The notes beneath the pieces were generated by a model. That model worked only from the letters and a program-made list of their open reading frames with translations, ran no database searches and was not told the DNA's origin. Of a DNA stretch of 52,651 nt, positions 21,927 to 30,392 are shown piece after piece. Every line of letters begins with the position of its first letter. Position 1 is the first letter of the stretch. Source of the stretch: a virus; IMG/VR virus record IMGVR_UViG_3300037010_002190, positions 1 to 52,651 of that record. One strand, 5' to 3'. The translations under genes and the position numbers were made by a program.

Positions 21927-23186
21927 ATGGCTATTGTAGTATATAATTGTGACACATGTAAAAGAGAAATACAACTTGTCCAGAATGTAAGTGGATTGGA
22001 AGTAATGTCTCGTTGCATCATCACGGATGGTTGTAAGGGGAATCTCATTTCTCAGAAGGTCCTAACCTCTTACTCAAGTGGAGAAGTTCCAGCCCCTTCT
22101 TTGAAGGGGCTACAGGATTGGGTACAACGAAAAATATACTACAAATTTAATCAGCAAATTCCACTCAGATTGTGGAAGATAAAACACAATCTGGGGACAA
22201 ATCCTGTACTTCAAATATATAAACCGGATGGGCGGACAGTATATACTGATTTGGATATCGTATCAACTAAGTTCGTAGATCCATTCAGTGTTGAAATTCT
22301 ATTCAGAGATCCATGTGCTGGAATTATTGAATGTTTTGCATTATCACCGGCCTCAACACAAAGCATTGAGACTAAAGTTGTGCAGTTACAAAATCAAACC
22401 ACAACTTTGAATGATGTTACAGGTGGCAATATTTTAACATTGGCTGTTCCTCCAGCTATTTCAACCAAAGATATCAAAATTTGGTTCATTTCACCAAACA
22501 CAAACCAGATTAGTCTTTCAAGTAACCTTTTGTTTACAACAAAGACCTCATCTACATCTCCATGGTTTTCACAGCTACAATCAGGTTTAAATAACGACCA
22601 AGTGTTTTTCTTTGGGAAGACATGGAATGTGGTAACTGCCAGAGTAGATGATATAATTTTGGCAGCAGGATCACCTGTAGCAGACTACTCCCCATTCTTC
22701 TTTTCGAGTAAAAAATCTTTTTCTATAATTGGAATTGATATTAATTTGAAGACAATTACAGTAAATGGATTATTCGATGACACCATATTACCAACTCGAA
22801 TAATTAATACGAAGAATTTAGTAACGGAAACTACACAAACGTTTACCATTGTTAAGGTGACGACACAAACATCTTCATCGTCAATTACCTCTACAATAAC
22901 TGTTAAAGAGTCTCAGTTAATTATAGATCCATCCAATAGCGTAGTTGAAGCAGATTATCCAATAACATCTCCTGAAGTTGCCATTTTGTTAACTAAATCA
23001 CCATACACGTCGACCGATCGTGATCTTAACAATATTATTAATTTAAAGAACTTATCATATAGCAACATAACACAGTCTCTTAATCAAGGTGATATTGTAA
23101 CCCAACAGAGAGGTGGTCAGCTTCACATTGAATCTTCCTTGATACAATTCGTATATCCCCCTATTGTTGTGAGCTCTAATCAATAA
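21927..23186 (+). CDS. Putative virion structural protein with N-terminal zinc-ribbon
   Basis: 419 residues. The N-terminus has a possible zinc ribbon, YNCDTCKREIQL with Cys8 and Cys11 and a second Cys pair in RCIITDGCKG. Next comes WKIKHNLGTNPVLQIYKPDG, a strand pattern common at phage tail and fibre proteins (K-x-x-HNLGT-x-P). The remaining 270 residues are Ser/Thr/Asn-rich beta structure without cysteines. There is neither signal peptide nor TM segment. It lies between the Sm-like gene and the helicase. Tail or fibre attachment is plausible; the exact role is not identified. Confidence 0.5.
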   Translation: MAIVVYNCDTCKREIQLVQNVSGLEVMSRCIITDGCKGNLISQKVLTSYSSGEVPAPSLKGLQDWVQRKIYYKFNQQIPLRLWKIKHNLGTNPVLQIYKPDGRTVYTDLDIVSTKFVDPFSVEILFRDPCAGIIECFALSPASTQSIETKVVQLQNQTTTLNDVTGGNILTLAVPPAISTKDIKIWFISPNTNQISLSSNLLFTTKTSSTSPWFSQLQSGLNNDQVFFFGKTWNVVTARVDDIILAAGSPVADYSPFFFSSKKSFSIIGIDINLKTITVNGLFDDTILPTRIINTKNLVTETTQTFTIVKVTTQTSSSSITSTITVKESQLIIDPSNSVVEADYPITSPEVAILLTKSPYTSTDRDLNNIINLKNLSYSNITQSLNQGDIVTQQRGGQLHIESSLIQFVYPPIVVSSNQ

Positions 23187-23207
23187 TTTTGTTGTATAAT
23201 AACAAAA
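23187..23207 (+). promoter_or_regulatory. TATAAT in a palindrome before the helicase gene
   Basis: TTTTGTT (23187-23193) and AACAAAA (23201-23207) are a perfect inverted repeat enclosing TATAAT (23195-23200), 24 bases before the helicase ATG. There is no good -35, so an activator or middle-type promoter, or an operator, is possible. Confidence 0.4.
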
Positions 23208-23223
23208 ATTAATAGGAATTTAT

Positions 23224-24558
23224 ATGGAATTGGAAAATCCACAAAAACAAAAATTATTGATTGAGTATTTAATCTCATCGGTTGATGTGTTTAGTCTATG
23301 TCAACCAATACTACAGGTAAAATACTTTGATATAACACTGGAAAAAACAGTTAAGTTTTTATTAGATTATTATAATCAATACAGAGCAATTCCGTCGATC
23401 AGTCAAATTAAAGCAGAGACTGGGTTACAACTAACAACACACGAACTAACTCGAGATCAGACAGAGTACTGTATCAAAGAGACAGAACTGTTTTGTCGAA
23501 GATCAGCAATCAAAAAATCGATTCTTGATTCTGTAACTCTATACGAAGATGAAGACTATGGGCAGATTGAATCTAATCTAAAAAATGCGATTGCTACATC
23601 CGTTCACAAACGAGCTGGTGTTGGCTTGTTTGAAGACATAGATGAAATTTTGTTAAAATTAGAACAACAACCTGCTTTGCCATCTGGTTATACTGAATTT
23701 GATGAGGTGTTAGGAGGTGGTTTACGTAGGAAAGAACTGTTACTACTATCAGCAAACTCTGGTGGTGGTAAGTCAATTGTTATGGCTAATTTTGCATTAA
23801 ATTATTTGCTATCTGATCTACACATCCTATATCTGAGCTTTGAACTTCCTGTTGAAATGATCTCAAAGAGGTACCTTAGTATGGTAACAGGGATTGGGCA
23901 AAGAGATATAATAGACAGGTCTTCAGAGATCAGTACTATAATGAAACAAGCACAGACAAAGACTGCAAATGACTTGATAATAGAACGATTGCCTGCAGGG
24001 ACAACTCCTAACCAAGTTAGAGCTTTTCTGAAAGAGTTTGAGTTGAGAAGAAAGTATGTTCCTGACCTTATAGTGTTTGATTACATCGATCTAATGAGTC
24101 CAAATGAAAAGGTTTCAGCAGATAATGTATTTGAAAAGGACAAAAGAGTAACTGAACAAGTGTGTGAAATTCTTGTTGATTATGATATGATTGGAATTAC
24201 AGCATCTCAACAGAATAGATCTGCAGTTACTACGAACGAATTAAACCACAGCCATATTGCTGGTGGAATAAGTAAGATTAATACAACGGATATATACGTT
24301 TCTATCGTATTTAATGATATGATGCGAGCTGCTGGTGAAATACATTTTGAATTTCTAAAAACTAGATCTAGTGATGGTGTTGGAAAGCGGGTAGAGTTAG
24401 CTTGGAATTCAAAGACTTTGCGGGTTGAAAATCCTAAGAATACTTCAGGACCCTTGACATTTTCAGGCAAAAAAACGTATAATAATTCTGCAGTAAATAA
24501 ACAGTCTTCACCAGAAGAAAAACATATTACTAATTTACGAAACTTAATTGACATTTAA
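23224..24558 (+). CDS. 41: Replicative DNA helicase (T4 gp41-like, DnaB family)
   Basis: The 444 residues have a helical N-terminal domain and a RecA-type motor. ELLLLSANSGGGKS (171-184) is Walker A, YLSFELPVEMISKRYLS follows as in DnaB/gp41, and DLIVFDYIDLMSP is Walker B. TASQQNRSA is the sensor-type motif and GGISKINTTDIYVS the arginine-finger region. It unwinds the fork and works with the gp61-like primase. T4 gp41 has 475 residues, so the length is normal. A palindromic promoter-like site lies before it. The next gene starts 12 bases downstream. Confidence 0.92.
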   Translation: MELENPQKQKLLIEYLISSVDVFSLCQPILQVKYFDITLEKTVKFLLDYYNQYRAIPSISQIKAETGLQLTTHELTRDQTEYCIKETELFCRRSAIKKSILDSVTLYEDEDYGQIESNLKNAIATSVHKRAGVGLFEDIDEILLKLEQQPALPSGYTEFDEVLGGGLRRKELLLLSANSGGGKSIVMANFALNYLLSDLHILYLSFELPVEMISKRYLSMVTGIGQRDIIDRSSEISTIMKQAQTKTANDLIIERLPAGTTPNQVRAFLKEFELRRKYVPDLIVFDYIDLMSPNEKVSADNVFEKDKRVTEQVCEILVDYDMIGITASQQNRSAVTTNELNHSHIAGGISKINTTDIYVSIVFNDMMRAAGEIHFEFLKTRSSDGVGKRVELAWNSKTLRVENPKNTSGPLTFSGKKTYNNSAVNKQSSPEEKHITNLRNLIDI

Positions 24559-24570
24559 AAGGAGAAAACT

Positions 24571-24834
24571 ATGGCAATTGAAACATTGAACATCGATGGA
24601 AAAGAATTAAAGGTAGCAGATCTTACACCAGAAATTCAACGACTTGTGGCAGTATATGATATCACAAGCACAAAGCGTGTAGAAGTTGAAAATGATCACA
24701 TCCAGCTTTCTGCTGCAATTCGTCAACTATCTTCTGACATTTCAACAGCGGTTCAGAAGTACTTCGAATCACAAACTGCTGAGAGTGAAGCACCTGCAGA
24801 CACTTCAGCTGAATCTGCTGAAACAGTTGAATAA
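24571..24834 (+). CDS. Hypothetical acidic protein, 87 aa
   Basis: MAIETLNIDGKELKVADLTP is followed by an alpha-helical coiled-coil stretch and an Ala/Glu/Ser-rich disordered tail (ESEAPADTSAESAETVE). AAGGAGAAAACT precedes the ATG. Proteins of this type occur near structural genes in T4-like phages; I do not know their role. Confidence 0.6.
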   Translation: MAIETLNIDGKELKVADLTPEIQRLVAVYDITSTKRVEVENDHIQLSAAIRQLSSDISTAVQKYFESQTAESEAPADTSAESAETVE

Positions 24835-24845
24835 TCGGAACAAAT

Positions 24846-25163
24846 ATGATTCGCGCATACCATCCAATTGATATCAAGTATGAAAAAGATTCCGGGGAAG
24901 TGTCTACGCGGACAATTATACCAACAACAAATGTTCCGCACAATGTAAAGGCAGTTGATATTTCCAGTTTATCAGAAGATGAACAACTCCATATGATTGC
25001 TTTATTTGAAGCGTATGATGAATACACTTCAAATCATATGAAAAAAATGTTTGATTTTCAGAACTGGGTAGAACACACAACAGGAGAGGGTGTGGGTAGT
25101 AACAATAGTGGAAGTCCTTTATCATGGAGAACTTTCAAATTGAGTAATACTACGATCTTGTAG
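24846..25163 (+). CDS. Hypothetical protein, 105 aa
   Basis: MIRAYHPIDIKYEKDSGEVS begins a small alpha/beta protein with VDISSLSEDEQLHMIALFEAY and a C-terminal PLSWRTFKLSNTTIL. It follows the 87-aa gene after 11 bases and ends in front of a strong terminator, so it closes the helicase operon. No family recognised. Confidence 0.6.
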   Translation: MIRAYHPIDIKYEKDSGEVSTRTIIPTTNVPHNVKAVDISSLSEDEQLHMIALFEAYDEYTSNHMKKMFDFQNWVEHTTGEGVGSNNSGSPLSWRTFKLSNTTIL

Positions 25164-25190
25164 TTCTAAATAGCCATATTAAGACATATA

Positions 25191-25222
25191 GGGAAGGTTT
25201 TTAAAACCTTCCCTTTCTTTTT
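25191..25222 (+). terminator. Rho-independent terminator closing the helicase operon
   Basis: GGGAAGGTTTT and AAAACCTTCCC form an 11-bp perfect stem (25191-25212), followed by TTTCTTTTT. It is directly in front of a late promoter, a clean early/late boundary. Confidence 0.9.
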
Positions 25223-25229
25223 ATAAATA
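25222..25229 (+). promoter_or_regulatory. Late promoter (TATAAATA)
   Basis: Exact late consensus, immediately after the terminator T-run and 33 bases before the ATG of the acidic prohead-like gene. Confidence 0.8.
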
Positions 25230-25261
25230 CATAAAAACTATTAGTAAAAGGCGAATGGTAC

Positions 25262-26209
25262 ATGAAAAATCTTCGTAATCTTCTTAGAGAGACTGCTGCA
25301 GCTGGTTCCACAGGAGCTGGAAGTATTGCTGGGAGTCGAGGTTTATTGTTTGGGGGGAAACCTGCAAAACGTGTAAACAATTCCAACACGATTAAGGTTC
25401 AGAGAATAAAATTTCACAATGATTCTAGAGGACTGAGTGAGAGTTTGTTGAAACAATTTTTGGATGAAAAGGAAGATGGAAATTTTAAAAATATTGATAT
25501 TCTATCAAAATTGAAGGCAGCTCAGGCAAACTTTGATTTTGGCAAAGATTCTACCGCTTTTGGTTTAGAAGATGAAGAAGGCAACACAGTAAAAATTTAT
25601 GTAAGATATGATCAAGCTGAACAATTCGAGAGAACATTGTCAGAAATTTTACACGATTCATCTGAAGAAAAACAAGAAATCCCTGAAATTATTTTTAATC
25701 TTAAAGATAAATTTGATATTGTACATGTTGACTGGGGACGTATAGAAGAGGATGAAGAAGAAACACAAGGCCCTGACCAGGAGGGTGGTCAACCATCACT
25801 CGATCAAACCGCCGACAGTTCTGGAGAACAGTTGGATTTGGATCAGAGCACAGATGGTGCTGATGATAGTACCAGTGAAGATTCTGAAGATACCGATTCT
25901 GGTGATGAATCTTCAATCCTAGATAAAGTAATTTCAATGCTGAAGGCTGATGCAGACGCACGAACAGCAGAAGCAAAAGCAAAAGAAGCTGAATACAACT
26001 CAAAGGAAGCTGAGTATGCTGCCAAAGCAGCAGAAGAGAAGATTAAAGGTGAAGAAGAAGTTTTAGATATGGAAACATATTTCAAACAACAAAATGATGA
26101 GAAAAAAGAAGCTACTAAGTTAGCAAAATTGGCTCGGTTCCGTCATGAAAAAGCTCTTGAACAACGAGGGCAAGAAACTGATGATGAAATGGACACAGAT
26201 GAACTATAA
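25262..26209 (+). CDS. Putative prohead core or internal structural protein (acidic, coiled coil)
   Basis: 315 residues starting MKNLRNLLRETAAAGSTGAG, a start typical of a conserved protein of marine T4-like phages. Residues 160-215 are an Asp/Ser/Glu/Gln-rich acidic linker. Residues 215-300 form an Ala/Glu/Lys-rich coiled coil (AKAKEAEYNSKEAEYAAKAA), similar to a scaffold's helical rod. It is read from a late promoter. A scaffold or prohead-core role fits composition and timing, but homology to a T4 core gene is not shown. It overlaps the next ORF. Confidence 0.5.
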   Translation: MKNLRNLLRETAAAGSTGAGSIAGSRGLLFGGKPAKRVNNSNTIKVQRIKFHNDSRGLSESLLKQFLDEKEDGNFKNIDILSKLKAAQANFDFGKDSTAFGLEDEEGNTVKIYVRYDQAEQFERTLSEILHDSSEEKQEIPEIIFNLKDKFDIVHVDWGRIEEDEEETQGPDQEGGQPSLDQTADSSGEQLDLDQSTDGADDSTSEDSEDTDSGDESSILDKVISMLKADADARTAEAKAKEAEYNSKEAEYAAKAAEEKIKGEEEVLDMETYFKQQNDEKKEATKLAKLARFRHEKALEQRGQETDDEMDTDEL

Positions 26210-26615
26210 ACTAACTTTCAAACAATTTTTAATGGGGGAAGATGGAGCTCCAACAGCTCCAACAGCTCCAACACCACAATCAACTTCTGATTCAAGTAAC
26301 GTTGCTCAAATTAATCAACAATTAAGCCAAGTGCAACAACAGATCAACGTTGTGCAGAAGCGGATTAGTCAATTACAACCTGCAGCACAAGGGCCTAATC
26401 AGCAAGCAAACACTGCAAATGCTGCTCAACTAGCTTCTTTAACAAACAGCCTGAAGGGGTTTCAACAAAGACAACAACAGTTACAAGCTAGCCTGGCTGC
26501 AGCACAATCTCAACAAAACAATCAACAAAACAATCAACAAAATAATCAACAAAATAATCAACAACAAAGTCAGACAAATACTGGAAATGGACAAACCTCA
26601 AATGGTGTTGGCTGA
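26199..26615 (+). CDS. Q/N-rich protein with CTS-like N-terminus
   Basis: From the ATG at 26199 (138 aa) it reads MNYKLTFKQFLMGEDGAPTA. FKQFL resembles T4 capsid-targeting peptides (for example MKTYQEFIAE), so packaging into the head is possible. The rest is Gln-rich, with QVQQQINVVQKRISQLQ as a coiled coil and a QQNN repeat tail ending SQTNTGNGQTSNGVG. In-frame ATGs further upstream (from 26145) lie inside the previous gene. Function unknown. Confidence 0.45.
   Translation: MNYKLTFKQFLMGEDGAPTAPTAPTPQSTSDSSNVAQINQQLSQVQQQINVVQKRISQLQPAAQGPNQQANTANAAQLASLTNSLKGFQQRQQQLQASLAAAQSQQNNQQNNQQNNQQNNQQQSQTNTGNGQTSNGVG
26511..26558 (+). repeat. Four tandem 12-bp repeats (QQNN-coding)
   Basis: CAACAAAACAAT twice, then CAACAAAATAAT twice. 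The period is a multiple of three, so the repeat number can change without a frameshift and would alter the length of the Q/N tail. Confidence 0.9.
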
Positions 26616-26618
26616 TCA

Positions 26619-27284
26619 ATGACTTTTCAACACGTACACATTCCAAAGTTCGAAGAAATGTCAACAAAGACCATTGACGGTCGTCGTTGGTATAAAACTC
26701 CGGAAGGTAATTATTATCCTTCAATCACTTCCGTGCTTGGAGCTAAAGAAAAACCGCATTTGGATCAATGGAGGAAGATGTTGGGAAACGAAAACGCTGA
26801 CAAAGAAACCGCTCGGTGTGCTGATCGTGGAACAGCTATCCATCTTATGGCAGAAAAGTATTTGAACAATGAAGAAGGGTTTACCACAGACCAGCCAATA
26901 GAATATATTAAATTGTTCAATCAGCTTAAACTTGCTTTAAAACGTATCAACAACATCCGCATTCAAGAAATCCCTCTCTACAGTGACACTTTGATGGTTG
27001 CTGGAAGAGTTGATTGCATCGCGGAGTTTGATGGAGTTCTGTCGGTAATAGATTTTAAAACTTCAAATAACAACAAAACTGACAGTATGATTGAAGATTA
27101 TTTTCTACAAGAAACATTCTATGCTCTTGCATATTACGAATTATATAAAGAGCATGTTAAACAAATCGTCACACTTATAACGGTGGAAAAGGGTATTGTT
27201 CCGCTTGTGTTCAAAAAAGACACAACTCCGTTTATCAACACTCTAGCTGATCGTATAGAAGAGTTCTACCAAAAACACGTTTAA
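26619..27284 (+). CDS. RecB-family PD-(D/E)xK exonuclease
   Basis: 221 residues with the RecB/Cas4-type nuclease pattern: RGTAIHLMAEKY (His75), then GRVDCIAEFDG (Asp132), VIDFKTSNN (Asp145, Lys147) and QETFYALAYYE, the Q/Y-x-x-x-Y motif. No Fe-S cysteine cluster is visible. A role in recombination, end processing or DNA packaging is possible. It starts 3 bases after the Q/N-rich gene and lies in a late unit. Confidence 0.8.
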   Translation: MTFQHVHIPKFEEMSTKTIDGRRWYKTPEGNYYPSITSVLGAKEKPHLDQWRKMLGNENADKETARCADRGTAIHLMAEKYLNNEEGFTTDQPIEYIKLFNQLKLALKRINNIRIQEIPLYSDTLMVAGRVDCIAEFDGVLSVIDFKTSNNNKTDSMIEDYFLQETFYALAYYELYKEHVKQIVTLITVEKGIVPLVFKKDTTPFINTLADRIEEFYQKHV

Positions 27285-27311
27285 TTTGTTACCTTTTGTG
27301 CTTTAACAGGC

Positions 27312-27341
27312 AGTTTTAGTTTTTGATAAATAACTAAAACT
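27312..27341 (+). promoter_or_regulatory. Late-type promoter GATAAATA inside a 10-bp inverted repeat
   Basis: AGTTTTAGTT (27312-27321) and AACTAAAACT (27332-27341) are perfect inverted arms; the loop and first arm base carry GATAAATA (27325-27332). The protease ATG is at 27356. The palindrome would place the promoter in a possible operator. Confidence 0.5.
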
Positions 27342-27355
27342 TGAGGTTAAGCAAT

Positions 27356-28318
27356 ATGAATAATTTTGATTCAATAGACCAACTAAACAACACGTTCACA
27401 AAACAAGAACTACATCATATTCCTTCAGAGATTGTGATAGGTGAAATTCCGTTTGTCAAACGTGAAAGTCTTATCCCTACTAATATGGATGAACTGTTTG
27501 GTAGCAAAAAACTAGCTGTGTTGTATAGCGCCAAAGCTAACTCCTCTGATAAACGTCTCATCCTGGTTTGGAAGATGACTCGTGGTCTCACAATATCCCC
27601 CCTCGTTGCAAAGCTTATCAGTAAATATCGAACTGATGATCGAACTGTGAATGAGGCTACAAAAACTAAAGTAGACAAAGAACCAGAACCTGTTATTGGA
27701 GCTCACATAGAAGTAGTGTTAAACTCTTTTAACAACAGCAAACCTATCAGAGGCAAGGTTGATACAGGAGCTACCGTTTGTTCTTTGGATGCATCGAATA
27801 TCAACGTGAGGAAAGATCCATACGACTCAGAACAACATATTGTGGATTTTACATTTGAAGGCACAAAGTATTCCGTAGGTTTAGCTGAATTCCAATCTGT
27901 ACAATCAGCGTCTGGGGGAATGGAAAACCGACCTGTTGTAAGTTTTACTGTTAAATGTGAAGGGAAAACAATTCCTAATGTGCTATTTAATTTGAATGAT
28001 CGTAGTGGTATGGAGGACAAGATATTGGTTGGAATGAATTTATTGAATGCATTAGGAATTAAGATTGATCCTAAAAAAGAATCATTCGAAGATACGAGCC
28101 ATATAATTGAAGAAGATGAAATTGGAGATATGGAATACATAATGGAACAAATTGATGAAATCGATGAAGAAGAGATATACCAAACTCAGAAACACGAACA
28201 GTATGAAAAATTAAGTTCTTTGTATGAATATCTTTTGCAACAAAATATCCCTATGTCAGAATTATTACACTTTGTAAAAGAACACACAATAACAATTATA
28301 GAAAAAATGGAGTCATAA
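27356..28318 (+). CDS. Retropepsin-like aspartic protease (RimK-associated/PF05618-type)
   Basis: The 320 residues contain IRGKVDTGATVCSLDASNI, the DTGA active site (Asp136) of retropepsin-like proteases, followed by a flap-type region and KILVGMNLLNALGIKID, the closing ILG-like segment. The domain of about 130 residues would need to dimerise. N-terminal residues 1-100 are a separate domain, and the C-terminus is a long acidic helix. Proteins of this family occur in marine T4-like phages; the substrate is unknown. The start at 27356 is preferred over the upstream frame start because of GAGG 8 bases before it. Confidence 0.75.
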   Translation: MNNFDSIDQLNNTFTKQELHHIPSEIVIGEIPFVKRESLIPTNMDELFGSKKLAVLYSAKANSSDKRLILVWKMTRGLTISPLVAKLISKYRTDDRTVNEATKTKVDKEPEPVIGAHIEVVLNSFNNSKPIRGKVDTGATVCSLDASNINVRKDPYDSEQHIVDFTFEGTKYSVGLAEFQSVQSASGGMENRPVVSFTVKCEGKTIPNVLFNLNDRSGMEDKILVGMNLLNALGIKIDPKKESFEDTSHIIEEDEIGDMEYIMEQIDEIDEEEIYQTQKHEQYEKLSSLYEYLLQQNIPMSELLHFVKEHTITIIEKMES

Positions 28319-28322
28319 TTAT

Positions 28323-28952
28323 ATGAGAGCTGTAAACAAATCCCCTTTCCTTGTTTTTCAGAATTTTATATCCCCTTTATTATGTGAAAGCATTATTGAG
28401 ACATCAAACTTCACAGTACCAGATCTTGATAAAAAGGGGAAGCCAGTGAAGACTGTTCGAAGAAACGAAGAAGCAGAAGACATTATTTTTGAACGAATTC
28501 AAAATATCATTCCTCAAATCGAATCTCACTATGGGTCAAAGTATAAAGGAACAGAGAAACCAATTCTTGTAGAATGGTTTGATCAAGAGTCTGTAGGTGT
28601 GCTGGGATGTGAAAACAGTTCCTTCTTACGCTCTAAATGGGTTAGAACAAAGGATCGTGAATTTACTGGAATACTGTTTTTGACGGATTATCAAGAAGAT
28701 ACACCATTTGATTCTGATTTTGAAGTATATGGTGGGAAATTAGAATTTCCACAATGGAATTTTGGTTTCAACCCTCAGAGAGGAACGTTAATCATATTTC
28801 CGAGTGGTCCACATTTCATAAATGCGAATGCTAGTGTACACTATGGAGAATTACATCAAGTGAGATTCCACATCTCAGCTCAGACACCGTTTATGTTTGA
28901 TATTAGTAACTTTCCTGGGGATATAGATTCCTGGTTTAAAGATATTAAATAA
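28323..28952 (+). CDS. 2OG-Fe(II) oxygenase-like protein
   Basis: 209 residues. REFTGILFLTDYQ ... GGKLEFPQ ... GTLIIFPSGPHFINANAS ... VRFHI resembles phage 2-oxoglutarate/iron dioxygenases in the double-stranded beta-helix core. However, where HxD is expected (SKWVRTKDREF) there is T109-K-D111, so one iron ligand appears missing. H164 and R181 could be the distal His and the 2OG-binding Arg. It may be inactive or use another ligand. It lies between the protease and the baseplate hub, so modification or assembly of a virion protein is possible. Confidence 0.5.
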   Translation: MRAVNKSPFLVFQNFISPLLCESIIETSNFTVPDLDKKGKPVKTVRRNEEAEDIIFERIQNIIPQIESHYGSKYKGTEKPILVEWFDQESVGVLGCENSSFLRSKWVRTKDREFTGILFLTDYQEDTPFDSDFEVYGGKLEFPQWNFGFNPQRGTLIIFPSGPHFINANASVHYGELHQVRFHISAQTPFMFDISNFPGDIDSWFKDIK

Positions 28953-28954
28953 TT

Positions 28955-30352
28955 ATGAACAGACGTGAATATTCTGATGCTTTTCAAAATCCAAACTATC
29001 TTGGGGTAACAGTTGGCACTGTTGTAGATACAAACGACCCACAACAGTGCGGACGTCTTAAAGTTTTATGTCCAAGCTATGGGGACCATCCAAGTATAGA
29101 TGTGGGAGATCTTCCGTGGGCAATTTATTCTTCTCCATTTGGTGGAACGGTGAATAATGAGTATATAAAACGAGGAACAGATCAAAAAGAGTCATCTGGT
29201 CCTGTTGGATACGGGTTCTGGAATATTCCAAAGTTGGGGTCATCAGTATTGGTGACATGTATTGATGGAAATGCAATGTCGAGGGTTTGGGTAGGTTGCT
29301 TACACACAGAACGATTGAGCCACACTCTTCCACACGGAAGATTCATAATTGGGGAGGGAGGGGAGCCAGATGGACCTCTTGACTCATTTGAAGAACCCAT
29401 TCAACCTTTATATGATAATCAAACGAATGTGTTTGGAACTAGAAAAGGAAACTACGAATGGAGAACAAGGGGTGCAGATTACTCATTATCTTCTACTTCT
29501 CCAGGTTTTTATGTTCAGGATGGAATCAATGAAAAAGCTGATGACTTAGATGTGACACTAACATCAGCTGATGGGAAATCTGTTAATATAAGACAAGGGT
29601 ATGCATTGAGTCAGGTGGAACCGTTACTAGAATCTAAAACAACGGGAAAAAATTATGACTCTCAAGTGTATTCATGGACAACTCCTGGGTTTCACGCTAT
29701 TTCGATGGATGATAGAAAGGAAAACTGCAGGATTCGTGTAAGAACAACTGGAGGACATCAGATCATTTTAGATGATACGAATGAAAGAATTTATATAAGC
29801 ACGGCAAATGGGGCAAACTGGTTGGAGATGGATGAAGATGGAAACATTGATGTGTATTCTTCTAAAAAAATAAACATGCATACAGAAGGAGATATAAATT
29901 TTACATCAAATAAAACAATACGTATGTTTGCTGATGAAGCGATTCACATGTATACCAAAGATGTGCGTATTCAGACGATAAATGATTTTCATGTCCGTAC
30001 TGGAAAATCTTTAAAATTACACTCAGCTAGCACAATGATGTTACAATCCGATCAAACTTATCACTTAGACGTGTCATCGAGTATAATGATAACTACAGGG
30101 AAAACACTGAATCTCAAAGCAAGTGGGCAGATTCTGGAACAAGGTTCACAAATTCACTTTAATGGACCTGTTCCTGCATCAGCAGCTCCTGCGAATGAGG
30201 AGCCTGCAAAGTGGACGAATAGAATTCCTACTCATGAACCATACGCTAGAGGGACAACAGCATCTGATTTTTCTCACGCTCCTAAATACAGTTACGATGA
30301 CCCAACAGTGGGAAGTGAAGATAAAACTAGAGGACCTCATTGGAGACGGTGA
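28955..30352 (+). CDS. 5: Baseplate hub protein (T4 gp5-like: OB fold and beta-helix, no lysozyme domain)
   Basis: 465 residues. Residues 13-120 (NPNYLGVTVGTVVDTNDPQQCGRLKVLCP) match the gp5 OB-fold domain. Residues about 245-400 are regular strand repeats (KKINMHTEGDINFTSNKTIRM, with MHT, MYT and LKASG elements) like the triple beta-helix spike of gp5 and VgrG. Between them no T4-lysozyme-type domain is evident. The protein would form the central spike that pierces the outer membrane. It is followed by gp25 as expected for the T4 module. Confidence 0.8.
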   Translation: MNRREYSDAFQNPNYLGVTVGTVVDTNDPQQCGRLKVLCPSYGDHPSIDVGDLPWAIYSSPFGGTVNNEYIKRGTDQKESSGPVGYGFWNIPKLGSSVLVTCIDGNAMSRVWVGCLHTERLSHTLPHGRFIIGEGGEPDGPLDSFEEPIQPLYDNQTNVFGTRKGNYEWRTRGADYSLSSTSPGFYVQDGINEKADDLDVTLTSADGKSVNIRQGYALSQVEPLLESKTTGKNYDSQVYSWTTPGFHAISMDDRKENCRIRVRTTGGHQIILDDTNERIYISTANGANWLEMDEDGNIDVYSSKKINMHTEGDINFTSNKTIRMFADEAIHMYTKDVRIQTINDFHVRTGKSLKLHSASTMMLQSDQTYHLDVSSSIMITTGKTLNLKASGQILEQGSQIHFNGPVPASAAPANEEPAKWTNRIPTHEPYARGTTASDFSHAPKYSYDDPTVGSEDKTRGPHWRR

Positions 30353-30360
30353 CGTTTTAA

Positions 30361-30368
30361 TATAAATA
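30361..30368 (+). promoter_or_regulatory. Late promoter (TATAAATA)
   Basis: Exact consensus between the gp5-like and gp25-like genes, 25 bases before the gp25 ATG. Confidence 0.75.
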
Positions 30369-30392
30369 TTTTATCTTATTGGATTTTAGATC

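Noticed and set aside
26511-26558. Short repeats considered as a CRISPR array
   Set aside because: There are no spacers; it is a simple in-frame tandem repeat.
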